A program made the position numbers and the translations under genes. 64,000 nt of DNA from Triatoma infestans (lineage: Eukaryota; Arthropoda; Insecta; Hemiptera; Reduviidae): assembly GCA_011037195.1 (NCBI GenBank), contig JAAEAF010000237.1:186001-250000 (forward strand), written 5' to 3'. Of this stretch, positions 11,801 through 23,279 are shown one piece after another; within the stretch, counting starts at the first letter, position 1, and each line of letters starts with the position of its first letter. The notes beneath the pieces are model-generated. The model saw nothing but the letters and a program-made list of their open reading frames with translations, was not told the DNA's origin and searched no databases.

Positions 11801-11848
11801 CATAGGCGAACGCCCGTAAAACCGAACTGCACGAAATCAAAGCAGGGA
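11801..11848 (+). repeat. Possible relic of the hammerhead-like repeat family
   Basis: ATAGGCGAACGCCCG, then AAAACCGAACTG and ACGAAATCAAAGCAGG, follow the order of the better copies at 15138-15182 and 42003-42048. The CTGAAGA half of the core is absent. It is short and diverged, so chance similarity cannot be excluded. Confidence 0.35.
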
Positions 11849-12214
11849 AAAATTCCCAGAAAGTTTGCGACATTTGAAGAAGGTCTGTGTGTCTGGATTT
11901 TCCCTAATCCAGCAGTAATTTCACAATGACAAAGCTAAATTTGACTTCCTTTAGAATAGACTTCCTTTTTCTATTGCCAACTGACACATTATTACGCCGC
12001 ATACAAAGTATAAGGAGATTTTTTTTGTTTGTACACTCTGAAAATATAGTTTGCTTTGTGTTGTTTCAAAAATTTTCCAAGATTTTTTTAACATTGAGAA
12101 TTCCCTTGAAGTTTTTCTCAATATTTCTGTATTTTACTAAATTTATGTCATTTTTCTTAAAAAAAAAAAACAAGGATTAATATTATATTTCATTCAAATT
12201 ACGTGTATCCGGTA

Positions 12215-12470
12215 AGAAAGAGGAAGTATACCGCTCAGAGGAAGTATACCGCTCAGATATCAGTTTTCCATTACACCATGAATACGAAAAAATATTTTTT
12301 ACTTCCTCATACTGATCGATGTATGAGGAATTATTGCGATCGAGTTCCATTTATGAAATTGAGTTTTCACCAGAAATCACCATATGTTTTGAGATTCTTT
12401 GAAAATGAAAAAAATGTTTTATTGCGAATGATCATCATAACTGTGTGTCTGTCTGTCTCGTTATTCTGAT
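12215..12470 (+). mobile_element. Family A 5' fragment with a local duplication
   Basis: GAGGAAGTATACCGCTCAG occurs twice back to back within 12220-12258. A family A 5' block follows at 12330-12450 (GAATTATTGCGATCG, GAGTTTTCACCAGAAAT). There is no 3' end. Confidence 0.5.
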
Positions 12471-12879
12471 TTTTATTTTTAACTGATGTCTCAGATGCAT
12501 TATTTAGTAATTTCAAACGTGTAAGATCTATAATTATGACAGTATATTATGTATTACGTCAAGTATTATAGTTTGATGACTAATAGAAGTTCTATTGAAG
12601 GATGTTGTTGGGAATATCTTTATAATAATTACAGGTTTTTTTTTATTATTATCATCAATGACGCCGCCGAATAGGTAACGTTGTTTGATAGATATTGAAT
12701 ATCCAGTAGAAATGCTACTTAAAACAAAAGAATAATCAAACAGTTTTGCAATAATTTTGAATATGTGTTGAAAACATTCTATGCCACGCGCCTATCAAAA
12801 TTCTATGTCAAGGACTCTTCCATGAAACTGTTTTGCCCAAGCTCCATTCTATCGTCTTTCACAGCATACGTCATTTTTA

Positions 12880-13250
12880 TTTCCTCAAATGAGAATATTT
12901 ATGTGAAATACATGTTTTGTGGTCCCCTGAGTACGAAAAATATCTTTTTAACGTAAATTCAAAAACTCAAACTATTGCAGGAAACTCAAAACGATATTCC
13001 GCTTAATCCGCTTAACCACATCACTATGGCATATTATATAGGTGCTAACCATACATTTTACTGAACTGCCGCGTAGAAGAGAGCTTAAACAGTGCTGGTC
13101 ACTTAGGACCTTTAAAATACAGCTTTCTTGGAAAAATGTTTCAAATAAAAGAGATCAGGCATTTATACATGATGGATAGTAAAAAGTTTAGATAAATATT
13201 CACCAATTTGAAATGCGACTTTACTGATTTTTTTTTCCCGTTAGTTGTTC
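12880..13250 (+). mobile_element. Family A fragments, rearranged
   Basis: GTGAAATACATGTTTTGTGGTCCCCTGAGTACG at about 12901-12933 and CAGGAAACTCAAAACGATATTCCG near 12979 are plus-strand family blocks. TTTCTTGGAAAAATGTTTCAAATA near 13125 is in the inverted orientation. This suggests two broken copies or an inversion. Confidence 0.45.
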
Positions 13251-14290
13251 GCGATTTACTTCAACTTATAACAATGTTTAATTTTAATTCTCCTGATAAC
13301 AGGAAGTAATTCTGATCACGTCAAATTTTTGAAAGTGAGTTTTTATTGGAAATACATGTTTTCAAGGTTCTCTATAGGAATTTGTGGGCAAAATTGCCGG
13401 AAACTGAAAACATGATATTGCTTTTTTCGTATATCATCATCGGTTCTGGAAACAAAGGTTTTTGGTCAAAACCCACCAACCGGAAGTGCTGACGTAATGG
13501 ATTGTTATTATTATTTTTTTTTACTGCCTCTGAACATCGTCAATTTTTTTTTTTAAATTGAGTTTTTACCGGAAATATATGTTTTGAAGTCTCTTGAGTA
13601 TGAAAAAAGTGTTTTCAGCGAAACTTCTGTCTGTGGGTGTGTGTATGAACATAATATCTGAAAAACGAAGACTGGCAAAAAGCCCAAAATTTGTATACCG
13701 TTTAGGTTATTATTACCGTTCTGTCTGTGGGTGTGTGCAGGAATTTGTGTGCAAAATTGCCGGAAACTGAAAACATGATATTGCTTTTTTCGTATATCAT
13801 CATCGGTTCTGGAAACAAAGGTTTCGCGATTTACTTCAACTTATAACAATTTTTACTTTTAATTCTCCTGATAACAGGAAGTAATTCTGATCACGTCAAA
13901 TTTTCGAAAGTGAGCAAGAACAACCTCATCTGTCACAAAGGTTTCGGGCAAAATCCATACCGGAAGTGTGATTTTACTAATTTTTGGTTTGTTTGTGATT
14001 TTCTCGGAAAACAGTTCTAACGATTTTCTCAAATCGTTATCTAACGTTTTCCCTGGATATAGGCTATATCAATTTGCCGAATAACTACTATTCCTTCGCA
14101 AAATTAACGCAAGTTAGTTGGAAAGTATATTTTCACTTCATTTTTCATTTCAACTGCATATACTGCATATGTGCACTCTTAAATACTTATTTCTTTTACT
14201 TGAAACATTTTCCTGAGAAAATTGGTTTAAAGAGGTTCCAGGTAGGCGTGCTATTCCAGTTTTACAGAAGGTTCTCCACTATCGCTTTAT
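13250..14290 (+). mobile_element. Family A copy with an internal rearranged duplication
   Basis: A 5' block starts near 13282 (TTCTCCTGATAACAGGAAGTAA) and ACCGGAAGTGCT lies at 13479. Blocks X (13250-13339) and Y (13377-13461) recur in the opposite order as Y' (13740-13823) and X' (13824-13914). The duplicates are far more alike than different family copies are, so the duplication is younger than the insertion. The 3' terminal motif was not found. Confidence 0.7.
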
Positions 14291-14674
14291 AATGTTCTGT
14301 TAAACGGTAATAATAAGTGTTATAATTCTGATGATTATCACCGATTAGATATTAGAAACCTCGTCCCCTCCCGTTCCCAATAACTTTACTGATCTTTACT
14401 GACCAAGTAATCATTGGCGACTTGATGTCGGACTACAAGAATATCCGGTTTTTTCAGGTCAGTTTTTTTCTAATTGTATGTTATACCATTTTTTTAATCA
14501 ATTCCTCCTTCTTCTTCTAAATATCTGGATTGCTTATCTTTTTATTTTATCTTACATTAGTCATATCATAAGGATTTGCTATCCTTCATTGTATACCCTC
14601 ATTATCGTTTTGTTTCCGTTTTAACTGTACTTAACATACAGTTTCTCTTCGAGGAAGGAAACAAAAGGGGAAAA
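14291..14674. other. Anonymous sequence
   Basis: No gene or recognisable repeat. Confidence 0.45.
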
Positions 14675-15042
14675 AAATCTAGCGTGAAACACACTATTTT
14701 CTCTTACTCTAGTTTAATAACAGTTTAAAATTGATAAATTTAATTTAGTTATCCCTGGCAATAAATATAGAAGTGTCCGGGGTACTTGTAGCTACCCAAA
14801 CATCCAAGATAGGTAATAGTTGAGTTGAAGTGATTACATTGCAGTCCAGTATACTGTATAGTGTCAATAACATTGAACAATCTCAAATAAAAATTTGGAA
14901 TTTATCGTCACAGATACCTCAGGAGAATCTAAAATCAATTTCTTGACACCGTCATCAACATTTCTACTTAAGATAGTAAGTAAAAGTGAAAAAATTATGT
15001 TTAGGAATAAGCAGTTAATTTTACTGGGAATAGAATTAGTAT
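14675..15042 (-). mobile_element. Family A repeat, minus strand, 3' part
   Basis: It begins with the inverted 3' terminus, AAAAAATCTAGCGTGAAACACACTATTTTCTCTTACT at about 14675-14711. Near 14830 it carries AAGTGATTACATTGCAGTCCAG, the inverse of a 3' block seen near 17918. It is cut off on the right by the hammerhead-like repeat. Confidence 0.6.
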
Positions 15043-15246
15043 CAGAGACATTTTCCCGTCGTGACATTTTCGTGTAAACTGAATTTGCTCTGTGCAAGTC
15101 TGTGTTGTCACACTGTCTGAAAAACGCATCCTGAAGATGAGCGAACGCCCGAAACCGGTCGATGACCACAAAATGAAGCAGGCTACTACGGAAAATGTCT
15201 CTGATGCTTTCCAGCTTTGCGGACCAACCACCACAACTAATACAAT
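15043..15246 (+). mobile_element. Inverted-repeat element with hammerhead-like core, copy 1
   Basis: Non-coding repeat also found at 33267-33547 and 41968-42072. The core reads CATC (15127-15130), CTGAAGA (15131-15137), stem II, GAAA (15151-15154), CCGGTC (15155-15160) and GATG (15161-15164). This satisfies the hammerhead consensus CUGANGA...GAAA...UH, with CATC/GATG as a 4-bp stem I. Stem II has one mismatch in this copy. ACCGGT around the A15.1 and U16.1 positions is palindromic, which could allow paired, dimeric cleavage. Only about 17 bp of the left inverted arm remains (GAGACATTTTCCCG). ATTAGTAT at 15035-15042 and 15247-15254 is a possible target duplication. Ribozyme activity is inferred, not shown. 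Confidence 0.6.
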
Positions 15247-15350
15247 ATTAGTATTATATTTAGGTATCAGAATCCTTTTAAAATTGGTCAAAAACATTAA
15301 TTATAACTTGCTTTATTCCCTTAATAGGATTTTCGAAGACCTTTTTGATT

Positions 15351-16040
15351 ACTTTCTCTTACATCAAGTCTTGTCAAAGTTTTGAATTTGAATTTACAAC
15401 GGAACTAGATATTTTTTAGGTAGGCTGAGTTTCAAAAAAATGTTTTTTAGCTAATGGTCTTTATATGTAAACAAAATATCTGAAAAGCGAAACATCTCAG
15501 AGCGTTCGAACTAGATATTCTTTTTAGGCCCTATCACCATATCTGACACGTAGGTTTCGGGCAGAATCCATTAACCAGAATGTGCAACTTAACCGAACTT
15601 TTTACTTCGTATACTATCCAGATACATAAATACTTATGCCCATTTATTTCAAATACTTTGTGGAAAACAATGATTTCTTTGCAGCTTTCTGAGGGAAAAT
15701 CGGAAGTGCGAATTTACAGAATAGTTTTATAAGTTTCTCATAAACGGTTATAAAGAGTTTCTTTAAACTTGGAATGCTCTTGCTGCATAGATAGAAATGT
15801 ATCACTTTTATCTGTACCATTTTTCTGAGAGTTTGACAGTTAATTTTAATCTAAAATTTGCCGAAGTTTTGTTGGTTTTAAAGACTGCATAACACCGCTC
15901 AAGTATAATCTCTATTACCATTTTTTTGACCAGCCCATCTAAAAATATTGTGACGTTGCAATTTGAAAGTAATTATTTAAAAATTAAATTCTATTAATTG
16001 GTGTAAGAGAAGGCATGTGAGTGTTTCACTCCGAATTTTT
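15351..16040 (+). mobile_element. Family A repeat, near complete
   Basis: It starts exactly at ACTTTCTCTTACATC and ends GTGTAAGAGAAGGCATGTGAGTGTTTCACTCCGAATTTTT. It contains ATCGGAAGTGCGAATTTACAG near 15699, the Ets-like motif in mutated form. It also has the late block TTTGCCGAAGTTTTGTTGGTTTTA near 15857, shared with the copies at 34253 and 32383. Confidence 0.8.
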
Positions 16041-16689
16041 TTTATTTTTTAAAGTTTTGGAGTTCATTTCGCTGTCTTATAAGCATTTATTCTAGGATAT
16101 TAAGGACTGATATCCAAAGTATAATAAGGATATTTTACTTGCTCTCTAGTAATAGTTTAGAAGGAACAAGTCCCCAGATTTAGTATAGAGTTAGTAGGCA
16201 ATGGTAAGGTTATGTTTTTTTATAGCCTTAACCCTGAAAAACTTTTCTCTCATAGCAGTAAACAACAACGTCAACATTAGAAATGACAGAATTTCCCTTT
16301 TACATCAATAATTCAACTGAATAGTATCTCTGTCCTTGGAACTTCCCTGGTACTGAAATATAATAACCACAACGACTGGAAATGGAGTGGGGGAGCAAAG
16401 GTTAGGGGACAACAACGGTCGGAGAGGAGTAACTTAGGCCGGATTAATATCAAATGTTTAAACATTAGAAAATATAGTAAGTGGGGAATTATTCAAGTTA
16501 TATGGGGATGGGAGGAGTTCGTCCATTGCTTAGAGCGGTATTAACGACAGCATCAAGCAATATTGCGTGTTTGACTTCATTATGTAGATTGTTGGAAAGA
16601 TAATTCACGTAGTTTTATCTATACTCTTAATTTAATAGTGTCCTATGTTAAATATTTGTATTCAAACCAGATTCAGGATATCTTTTAGT
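16041..16689. other. Anonymous sequence
   Basis: A moderately GC-richer patch at 16370-16560 (GGAGTGGGGGAGCAAAGG and nearby) matches nothing recognised. No open frame of note. Confidence 0.45.
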
Positions 16690-17140
16690 CCTTCGTAAAG
16701 TCACACTTCCTGATTACTCAGTTAACTGATTTGCTTCATATTTGGAATTCTAGCAATGCCTGTAACAATGGGCATATTAATATCATATACGTTGTAAAAA
16801 CATACGTTTTGTTGAAGTAATAGTAGAAAGCTTAACGTCACTCCCCCCCCCAGAACTCCTAAAAAAAATCAATTTTTCCGGGAAAATGTTTCAATAATAG
16901 CGATAGGCATTTATGTTTGTAGATAAGTATACTGGAGCCGTTTTCGGAAAAGCCATTTATAGCAAAGTCGCATATCCGGTGGATGAATTTTGCCAAAAAT
17001 CTTCGTATGGAGAAGCGGTTAATTACAAAAACGGAATACTGGGCTTTCTGCGCTTATTCATTTTTGAGATATTTTATTGACACACATACAAACAATAATG
17101 TGAAAACTTGTTTTTTTTTTCATACTTAGAGGACCTCAAA
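16690..17140 (-). mobile_element. Family A repeat, minus strand
   Basis: Inverted blocks appear in order: AAAGTCACACTTCCTG, TTTGGAATTCTAGCAATG, AAGCTTAACGTCACTCCCCCCCC, CCGGGAAAATGTTTCAATAATAG and GGATGAATTTTGCC. Its 5' end abuts the start of the plus-strand copy at 17151, giving a head-to-head pair. The expected terminal motif is lost at the junction. Confidence 0.7.
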
Positions 17141-17150
17141 CAAGGACTGG

Positions 17151-18078
17151 CACTTTCTTACTATCTTACAAGTAAGAGGAAGTATTGCGAACGTGCTAGA
17201 TTTTCAAATTGAGTTTTTCACACCGGAAATACATGTTTTGGCCTCCCCTGAATAAAGAAAAAATGTATTTTAGCGAATGGTGTGTGTGTGTGTGTGTGTG
17301 TGTGTGTTAACAGAAAATCTCAAAACGAAAAGTAGTAGGAAGCTCAAACTTTATGTTCCATTTAGGCAAGAACAGCGCATCAGACCCGAAGATTTCGAGC
17401 AAAATCCATCTACCGGAAGTCCGTCTGCCGGACTTTACTGAATAGTTTTTTTTTTTTCAATGATTTCCTTTAAACTTCGTATAGTATTTTTCTCAAATAA
17501 ATGACCTATCACTTTTATTTGAAACATTGATATTTGGGGGGAGGTGGGTTCTGGGGAAACAGTATCGTTATGGTTTCCTCTAAAGTACAACTTCAGTATA
17601 ATATATGGTTTTACCATCCATCTGCATAATATTATTAGAAGCATTGATAGAATTCCAAATTTTGAAAGAATTTCGGTAAAATCGTTTAACCGGAAGTGCG
17701 ACTTTACAGAATTTTTTTTGTTTTTTTTTGAAATTTTCTTGAAAACGGCTGAAGCAGTTTTCTTTAAAACTTGTAATGCTGATTGCATTGATATAAACGT
17801 ATCACTTTTATTTGTAACATAAAAAAAATTTGATAGTTGTGCGGAATTTTTGGCGTCAAATTTCACATGTTACGGGGCAGTTGGGCTCAATGTTTTTGGT
17901 GCGCTCTACTGGGCCACAATGTAATCACTTCTCTATCTGCCAAGCTTAATTAAGTAGGTACTTATTCCCTTTAGCACCTCTATATTTATGTAAATACGTA
18001 CAATTTGAGTTTAAAAGTATGTGCCATTTTATATATAATTGTATTAAAAGGAGTGAGAGAAAGTCGTGATTTTTTTTG
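17151..18078 (+). mobile_element. Family A repeat, near complete
   Basis: It starts CACTTTCTTACT, and AAGTAAGAGGAAGTA at about 17169-17183 forms the 5' hairpin. It ends GGAGTGAGAGAAAGTCGTGATTTTTT, having lost the terminal hairpin. The two monomer starts are ACCGGAAGTCCG near 17411 and ACCGGAAGTGCG at 17689, about 278 bp apart. A GT microsatellite lies at 17279-17307. The 143- and 92-codon frames inside are on opposite strands and are not genes. Confidence 0.8.
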
Positions 18079-18419
18079 GTAAGTTTTTTTTTCAATTAAA
18101 AGAATGGGATTTTTGGAACATTCTGAGGGAGATTCAAGGTTAAGTTTCCCTTATAAATACTGATCCAACTTCTATCCATTATTAAGGTATTGCTTAAATT
18201 TTAAGTTTGAAGAAAATTGATTAAAAACCGGAAAGTGTAACTTTCCTTTTCATTTATTAATTATTAGTTTTTGTCATATTGTTGTTAATTAAATTTAAAT
18301 AAAGAAATAAGGTTTAATCAGTAAGTAAAAAGACAACCGTCATTTATTCGAAGACCCATATTTTATAAAATAGAGTATATTACCAGTAATATGGCTGTTA
18401 GTTTATTGATAGCGTGTAA
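18079..18419. other. Spacer with a family A scrap
   Basis: TTTAAGTTTGAAGAAAATTGATTAAAAACCGGAAAGTG at about 18199-18236 is a family A monomer fragment. The rest is anonymous. Confidence 0.45.
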
Positions 18420-18615
18420 AGAAGATATTTCTCGCATGCGAGATCGCCCAGGATATGGACCGGCCCTCGTACATATACAGCTATATATTACGTCTTTGGC
18501 TGCTCAACATTTCCGTACCCTATCTTAAACTGGCCAGAACAGGGCAATGCCCTGGGAAAGCTATTCTATGCCAATGACCGCCGCTAGCTGACGTCAAAAA
18601 AAAAAAGAACTAAAG
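18420..18615 (+). other. GC-richer block ending in poly(A), possible retroposed fragment
   Basis: The block from TCTCGCATGCGAGATCGCCC to GACGTCAAAAAAAAAAAGA is clearly richer in GC than its flanks and ends in an A run at about 18596-18606. It suggests the 3' end of a SINE, LINE or processed transcript. I could not assign a family and saw no target duplication. Confidence 0.4.
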
Positions 18616-19079
18616 GCTAAGAAAGAAAACTCTTCCAGGCTTTCCCTTCATAGATTTTCTGCAATAGAATTTGTTGTCACTTAACTAACCAAAAAAAAAA
18701 GAAACTTTTGAATATTTTATAACAATTTAATTAACCAAAAAAAACATGTGTTTTTATAATTTTTTATTTTATTTTATTATTAATTAGTGTAATTAAAATG
18801 ATTAATTTAATGTTAAACGAAATGTTAGTTAACGGTGAAGCTATAAAATAAGTGATATACGTAATTATCATTAACAATGATAATGTCTCTGTTTTGAAGA
18901 GCATGAATTTAACAGGCCAGAATGATTATGCAATTTATAGAATAGTGACGACACAGTAAGTCTTTCTTCGTTTTTTATTAATCTCTTTTATTCGTTTTTA
19001 ATTATTTTAATTGTCTTTATTCTTTTGGATTTAATTTATCTGAAATTTATAATTCCACATGTTTTTTTTTTCCACTTTA
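18616..19079. other. Anonymous AT-rich sequence
   Basis: Nothing recognised. Confidence 0.5.
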
Positions 19080-19530
19080 TTGTGATCTTGTTGAATTTTC
19101 TTAATTGAGTTCTTAACCGGTAATACATGTTTTCAAGTATCCTGAGTAAGGCAAAGTGGTATTTAGAAATAGTTTTCTCCGTCTCTAATCGTGTGTTCAG
19201 CGTAGCTCATAAACAGAAAATCACCGGAAGCTAAAATTTAATAGGGGGGGGAGGTGTGACTTTAGGCTTTCTATTACAGTATATTATTATACGACTCTAC
19301 CGTCTATATAATATTAATATTGAATCTAATTTATGGACAAAATTGTGAGTTTGAAGAAAATCGGTTTATAACGGAAGTCTGTTTTTTTACATTATCTTTC
19401 GGCAATATGCACATTTTCGTTCAATGGGAAATTTGAAACGAGCTAATTCCGGTATAAAAATAAATAAATAATCAAAACTATGTAAATTCCAGTAAGAGAA
19501 AGTCGTGTGAGCGTTTCATGCCAGATTTTT
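19080..19530 (+). mobile_element. Family A repeat, shortened
   Basis: The 5' block is degraded (TTGTGATCTTGTTGAATTTTC). The middle is largely deleted. The 3' end is excellent: CCAGTAAGAGAAAGTCGTGTGAGCGTTTCATGCCAGATTTTT. ATT repeats follow at 19535-19555. Confidence 0.7.
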
Positions 19531-19879
19531 AATATTATTATTATTATTATTATTCTTTGAAGTTTTTTTTCTATTTGCATTTTTTTTTTTATCAATGTGA
19601 TTATTTTTTGTATTATTTATACCTTTGTATTTTATTTACCTGTTTGCTTTATTTTGTTTTTCTCTCCCACTCTTATCTCTCTCGCCCTCTAGTTAGTCAC
19701 GGAGTTGATAACTGGTCATTTTGTTTATGTATTGGATTTTCATTTATTTCAGTTCAGTTATACCAGGTGTATTTCTTTATCATTTGTGTTTATTTCAATT
19801 TAATACTTTTTTTTTTTTTTTACTTTCTATATAGGTCAGGCTGATGTAACCAAAGCGCCTTCAGATGCCTCTAAAATGA

Positions 19880-20170
19880 ACTTCCTGTTGTCTATTTTAA
19901 CCAAAATCTTATACGGGAACGCTAGTAGAAAACCTTAAGCAAAATATCAACTTCGACTTTTTTGCCATTTTCCCCGTTTTGAGTTATAATGATCACATAT
20001 ATAAAAACACATACGATGTGTGTATGTGTGTGTTTTGGTTTGAGCGGTTGCAGTAACAGCGAATTGCAAAAACCTTTTTCAAGAACCCCAAAACAAATAA
20101 ATTTCTGGTGAAAATTACATTATTCAGAATTTAACACCATTTCAATCATTTCTACTTTTACAGCAACAGA
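19880..20170 (-). mobile_element. Family A 5' part, minus strand
   Basis: CAAAATATCAACTTCGAC, CCCCGTTTTGAGTTATAATGA and TAAATTTCTGGTGAAAATTAC are the inverse of the family 5' half. CA/TG repeats near 20000-20035 are in the expected position. Ends not found. Confidence 0.55.
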
Positions 20171-22435
20171 GAAGGGGAAAAAAAAGAGAAGAAAACTGAT
20201 GTAAAACATTCATACAACTTTTCCTTATTTATTACAGTAATTACAATTCTAATAAAAAAATAATAATAATTTGGAACTTATTGTTGGCCAAATTATTTAA
20301 ATCATTTAATAGTCATAAACTTAAGTAATGACGGACCGTACATTATACTCCATGATTTTTTTAGAACATAAGGAGTTATTTGAATATGATTACACTTTAG
20401 ACAACCCTTACATAAACTCGATTTAATTTGCAACAAAACTTACAGTAACTATTTTAAGAGTTAAGCCTAACGTCTGTGATTGATTCTGGTACTTCATTGT
20501 AGTACTTTCTCTTGAAAAAATAAAAGAAAATAAGTATATAATTACTGTCATCCGTCTTTGGGTTAAGAAATTTCTTCTTATGAACAAGAAGGTCTCGGGT
20601 TACCGTGTGGGCGAATATTTTTCTGGAAAAGGAGTACTTCTGCGAACCAATTTCTATTTTGTTTTTTTTTTAATCATCCAGTTCTAGGATTTTCCTTCAG
20701 GTGTTGTTCTTTATTTTTTGTTGTCTTAATTCCATTTATCATTATTGTAATTATGAAAGGTTAGATGGGTGAAACGACCATATGATTATTTATCTAATAA
20801 TATTTTATTTATGTCTGTAGTTTATAATAATATATTATAAACTTTATTAATGTTATTTAGTTGAAACTACGATATAATAATCCCCCTCCTCCATATTCCA
20901 CGAAATTTTCTACCAAATCATAAGGTACCCGGGACAGTTTCATCTATGTAGTTCATCCACATTCGAGGTCCGTTGCTCAGTGGACTTTCTGGGGATTCTT
21001 AAGATCTTTTGTTTTTGCGATACTTCTACACATACCGTGTAGAACACATAAAAACATTGCGTTAAAAAGATTCGAAACATATAATTGCGAAAATGATCAC
21101 GCAAACATATAATTCGAAAATTTGGCAGACCATTACTTCCGCATACAGTAAAAAATAATGTACCTATGTCCGAATAGAGTTGTGAGATTTGGTCATCGGA
21201 ATTTATTGTTCTACAACTTAGTTATGAAACCGCAACGGCTATTAATCTCCGCCCATTGCCAAGCTTTCTAGTAGCTGTTAAGTCATACAGCTCCATCTAC
21301 AATAAAGTTGTCGAGTTATACTTTTATAAGAATGGCCCAAAGTACCATTTGTAGGTTTTCATTTAGCCAAAAAACTTTAAGCCTTTCAGATGACTGAAAA
21401 GGAAGAATAAGTTAATAGTGCCTTTAGTGCCTTTCCTTGTCATTTCATTTATTACTTTCTCAATTGCTGTAAGTTAGCGATATATTTTTCTTACTGTAAT
21501 CTCGAGCAGACAAAACTGATAAAGGTCATCCCTGCAATTTCTAGTACCACATAACCATCAGCTTCAATGTCGGGAGACTATATAAGAGGTTTGTTCCAAG
21601 GCCAAGACCGGAAATCGTAATAATACACCATTACAACATGGCGGTCCACTGTTTTATTTAAATATAAGTGGGAATTCTTCTTGGCAATATGCCCAAATTC
21701 TGATTGCAACTTTCTATGTCAATTTTACTCCTTGAATTTTTTAGACTTATGATAGTAAACACTGATCAGATACCTTGATCTGATCTTTTATATTTTACGA
21801 CACTGGGCATCTCTCCATTTATGACTAATTAATATAAATTCCTAGTTATCTTCCTAACACACCAAAAACTCTCAACAAGCTCTAGATTTTCATTACCTTA
21901 TTGGTAATGAGGACAAGTTTGTTGAAGGCTCATTCATAAGTAAAAAGATAAATGGTTATAGTTTCAATGTGGTATTTGAAATGTATTTCACAAGTTACCT
22001 CTTTAATGTTTATTACCTCTTTTTGGACGTAAACCCCTAATACAGAAAAAGTGATCTGCCCTGAAGAGTGGCCAGTTTGCACTTTTGTTTTCACTTCTTT
22101 GTTGCTGTGAAACTTTGAAGTCTTGTCAGAAGTTTCTTGAGGGGACCTAAAAAAAAAAAAAATCTGGTGTGGCAGAATCAATTCCCAGCCTATTTTTTCT
22201 TCAATATTTCCAAAGATTGTACAATATTTTGGGCAAATCATCAATGCGAGTTTTTCGGTCATTTATGAATTAATTATGATCAAACTCTCTTGTAGAAATT
22301 TGACTGCATTATTGTTTAAGGATTCGACTGTCTAAATTTCAAATGTGTTTACCCCATTCCCTACAACCAGAAATCGTATCAGTGAAGCTGATCTACTTAC
22401 TTACTTCTGGGCTTTACAGGCCATTGTGGCTTCTA
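20171..22435. other. Long anonymous region
   Basis: About 2.3 kb without a recognisable gene or repeat. A 110-codon minus frame at 21930-22262 has no recognisable domain. An imperfect direct similarity of AAACATATAATTGCGAAAA and ACATATAATTCGAAAA occurs at 21076-21121. Confidence 0.5.
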
Positions 22436-23278
22436 TCTATCTATCTATTTAGACAGAATAGACATTGGCGCTACAACCCTAATGGGTCTTGGCCTCCTCA
22501 ATGAGCCTCATCCATGAATCGCGATTAGTTGCAGCCGCTCTCCAATTGCGAACTCCCAATAGGTTCCTCGCGTCATTGGTCACACCATCCAGCCATCTCA
22601 GCTTAGGTCTGCGGACCCGCCGAGACGTTCCGATTTCTCCTTCGAGTAATCTCCTTGGTATGTCGTCCACCTGCATCCTCGCCACATGCCCCGTCCAGTC
22701 AATTGGTCCAATTTTACTACCCGAACCACGTCTGCCTCACCATACAATTCATACAGTTCTCTATTTTTCCTTCTCCTGAACACATCTCCTTCCCTCAAGG
22801 GCCCCAAAATTCTCCTTAAAATATTTCTTTCGAAAACAAGGAGATTGTCTTCGTCCCTTTTGGAGATAGTCCAGGACTGGGAGGCATATGTTAGTACTGG
22901 GCGTATGAGCGTTTTATATAATTTTTGACTTCCTGGAAATTAATTGCTTTTCATGTGCTTTACCAAGCCGTAGTAGCACCTGTTGGCAGCCATGATCCTT
23001 TTACTTATTTCCTGCGAAATACTATGGGAGGAGTTGACTTGAGAGCTAAGGTAGGAGAATTCCTTCACCTTCTGAAAGCAGAACGGACCTATTTGTAGGT
23101 TCTCCCCTGGGGGAGCCAACGCCACCTCCAACAAACATATTTTTGTTTTGGTTTCATTTATTTGGAGACCTATTAACGATGCTGCTTTCTGGAGTGAGAG
23201 GAAGGCACTCTTTAGTTGAGGCAGGATCGTGCAATAATATCTATGATGTCGGCACATGCAAGCAGTTGGACCGATCCG
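22436..23278 (-). mobile_element. LINE fragment (GHVARM-tail type), minus strand
   Basis: Minus-strand protein pieces follow the order of the better copy at 56131-58250. Near 23225-23270 VQLLACADIIDIIARS stands where the YADD catalytic box is expected; YADD has become CADI, which would destroy activity. LQINETKTK and FSYLSSQVNS...ISKRIMAANRCYYGLVK follow (23240-22950). The C-terminal module is WRGCR/MARMQVDDIPRRLLEGE and then RPKLRWLDGV...LIEEAKTH, ending at 22479. The 3' end GTAGCGCCAATG runs into a TAGA microsatellite at 22433-22450, a typical LINE tail. It is frame-shifted and 5'-truncated. Confidence 0.85.
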
Positions 23279-23279
23279 A

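Noticed and set aside
15120..15165. A standard, self-sufficient type I or III hammerhead
   Set aside because: Stem III would have no loop and one extra base sits before stem II. Only a dimeric or variant form is plausible, so I call it hammerhead-like.
17435..17866. 143-codon minus-strand open frame
   Set aside because: It lies wholly within a plus-strand family A copy and other copies of the family do not keep the frame.
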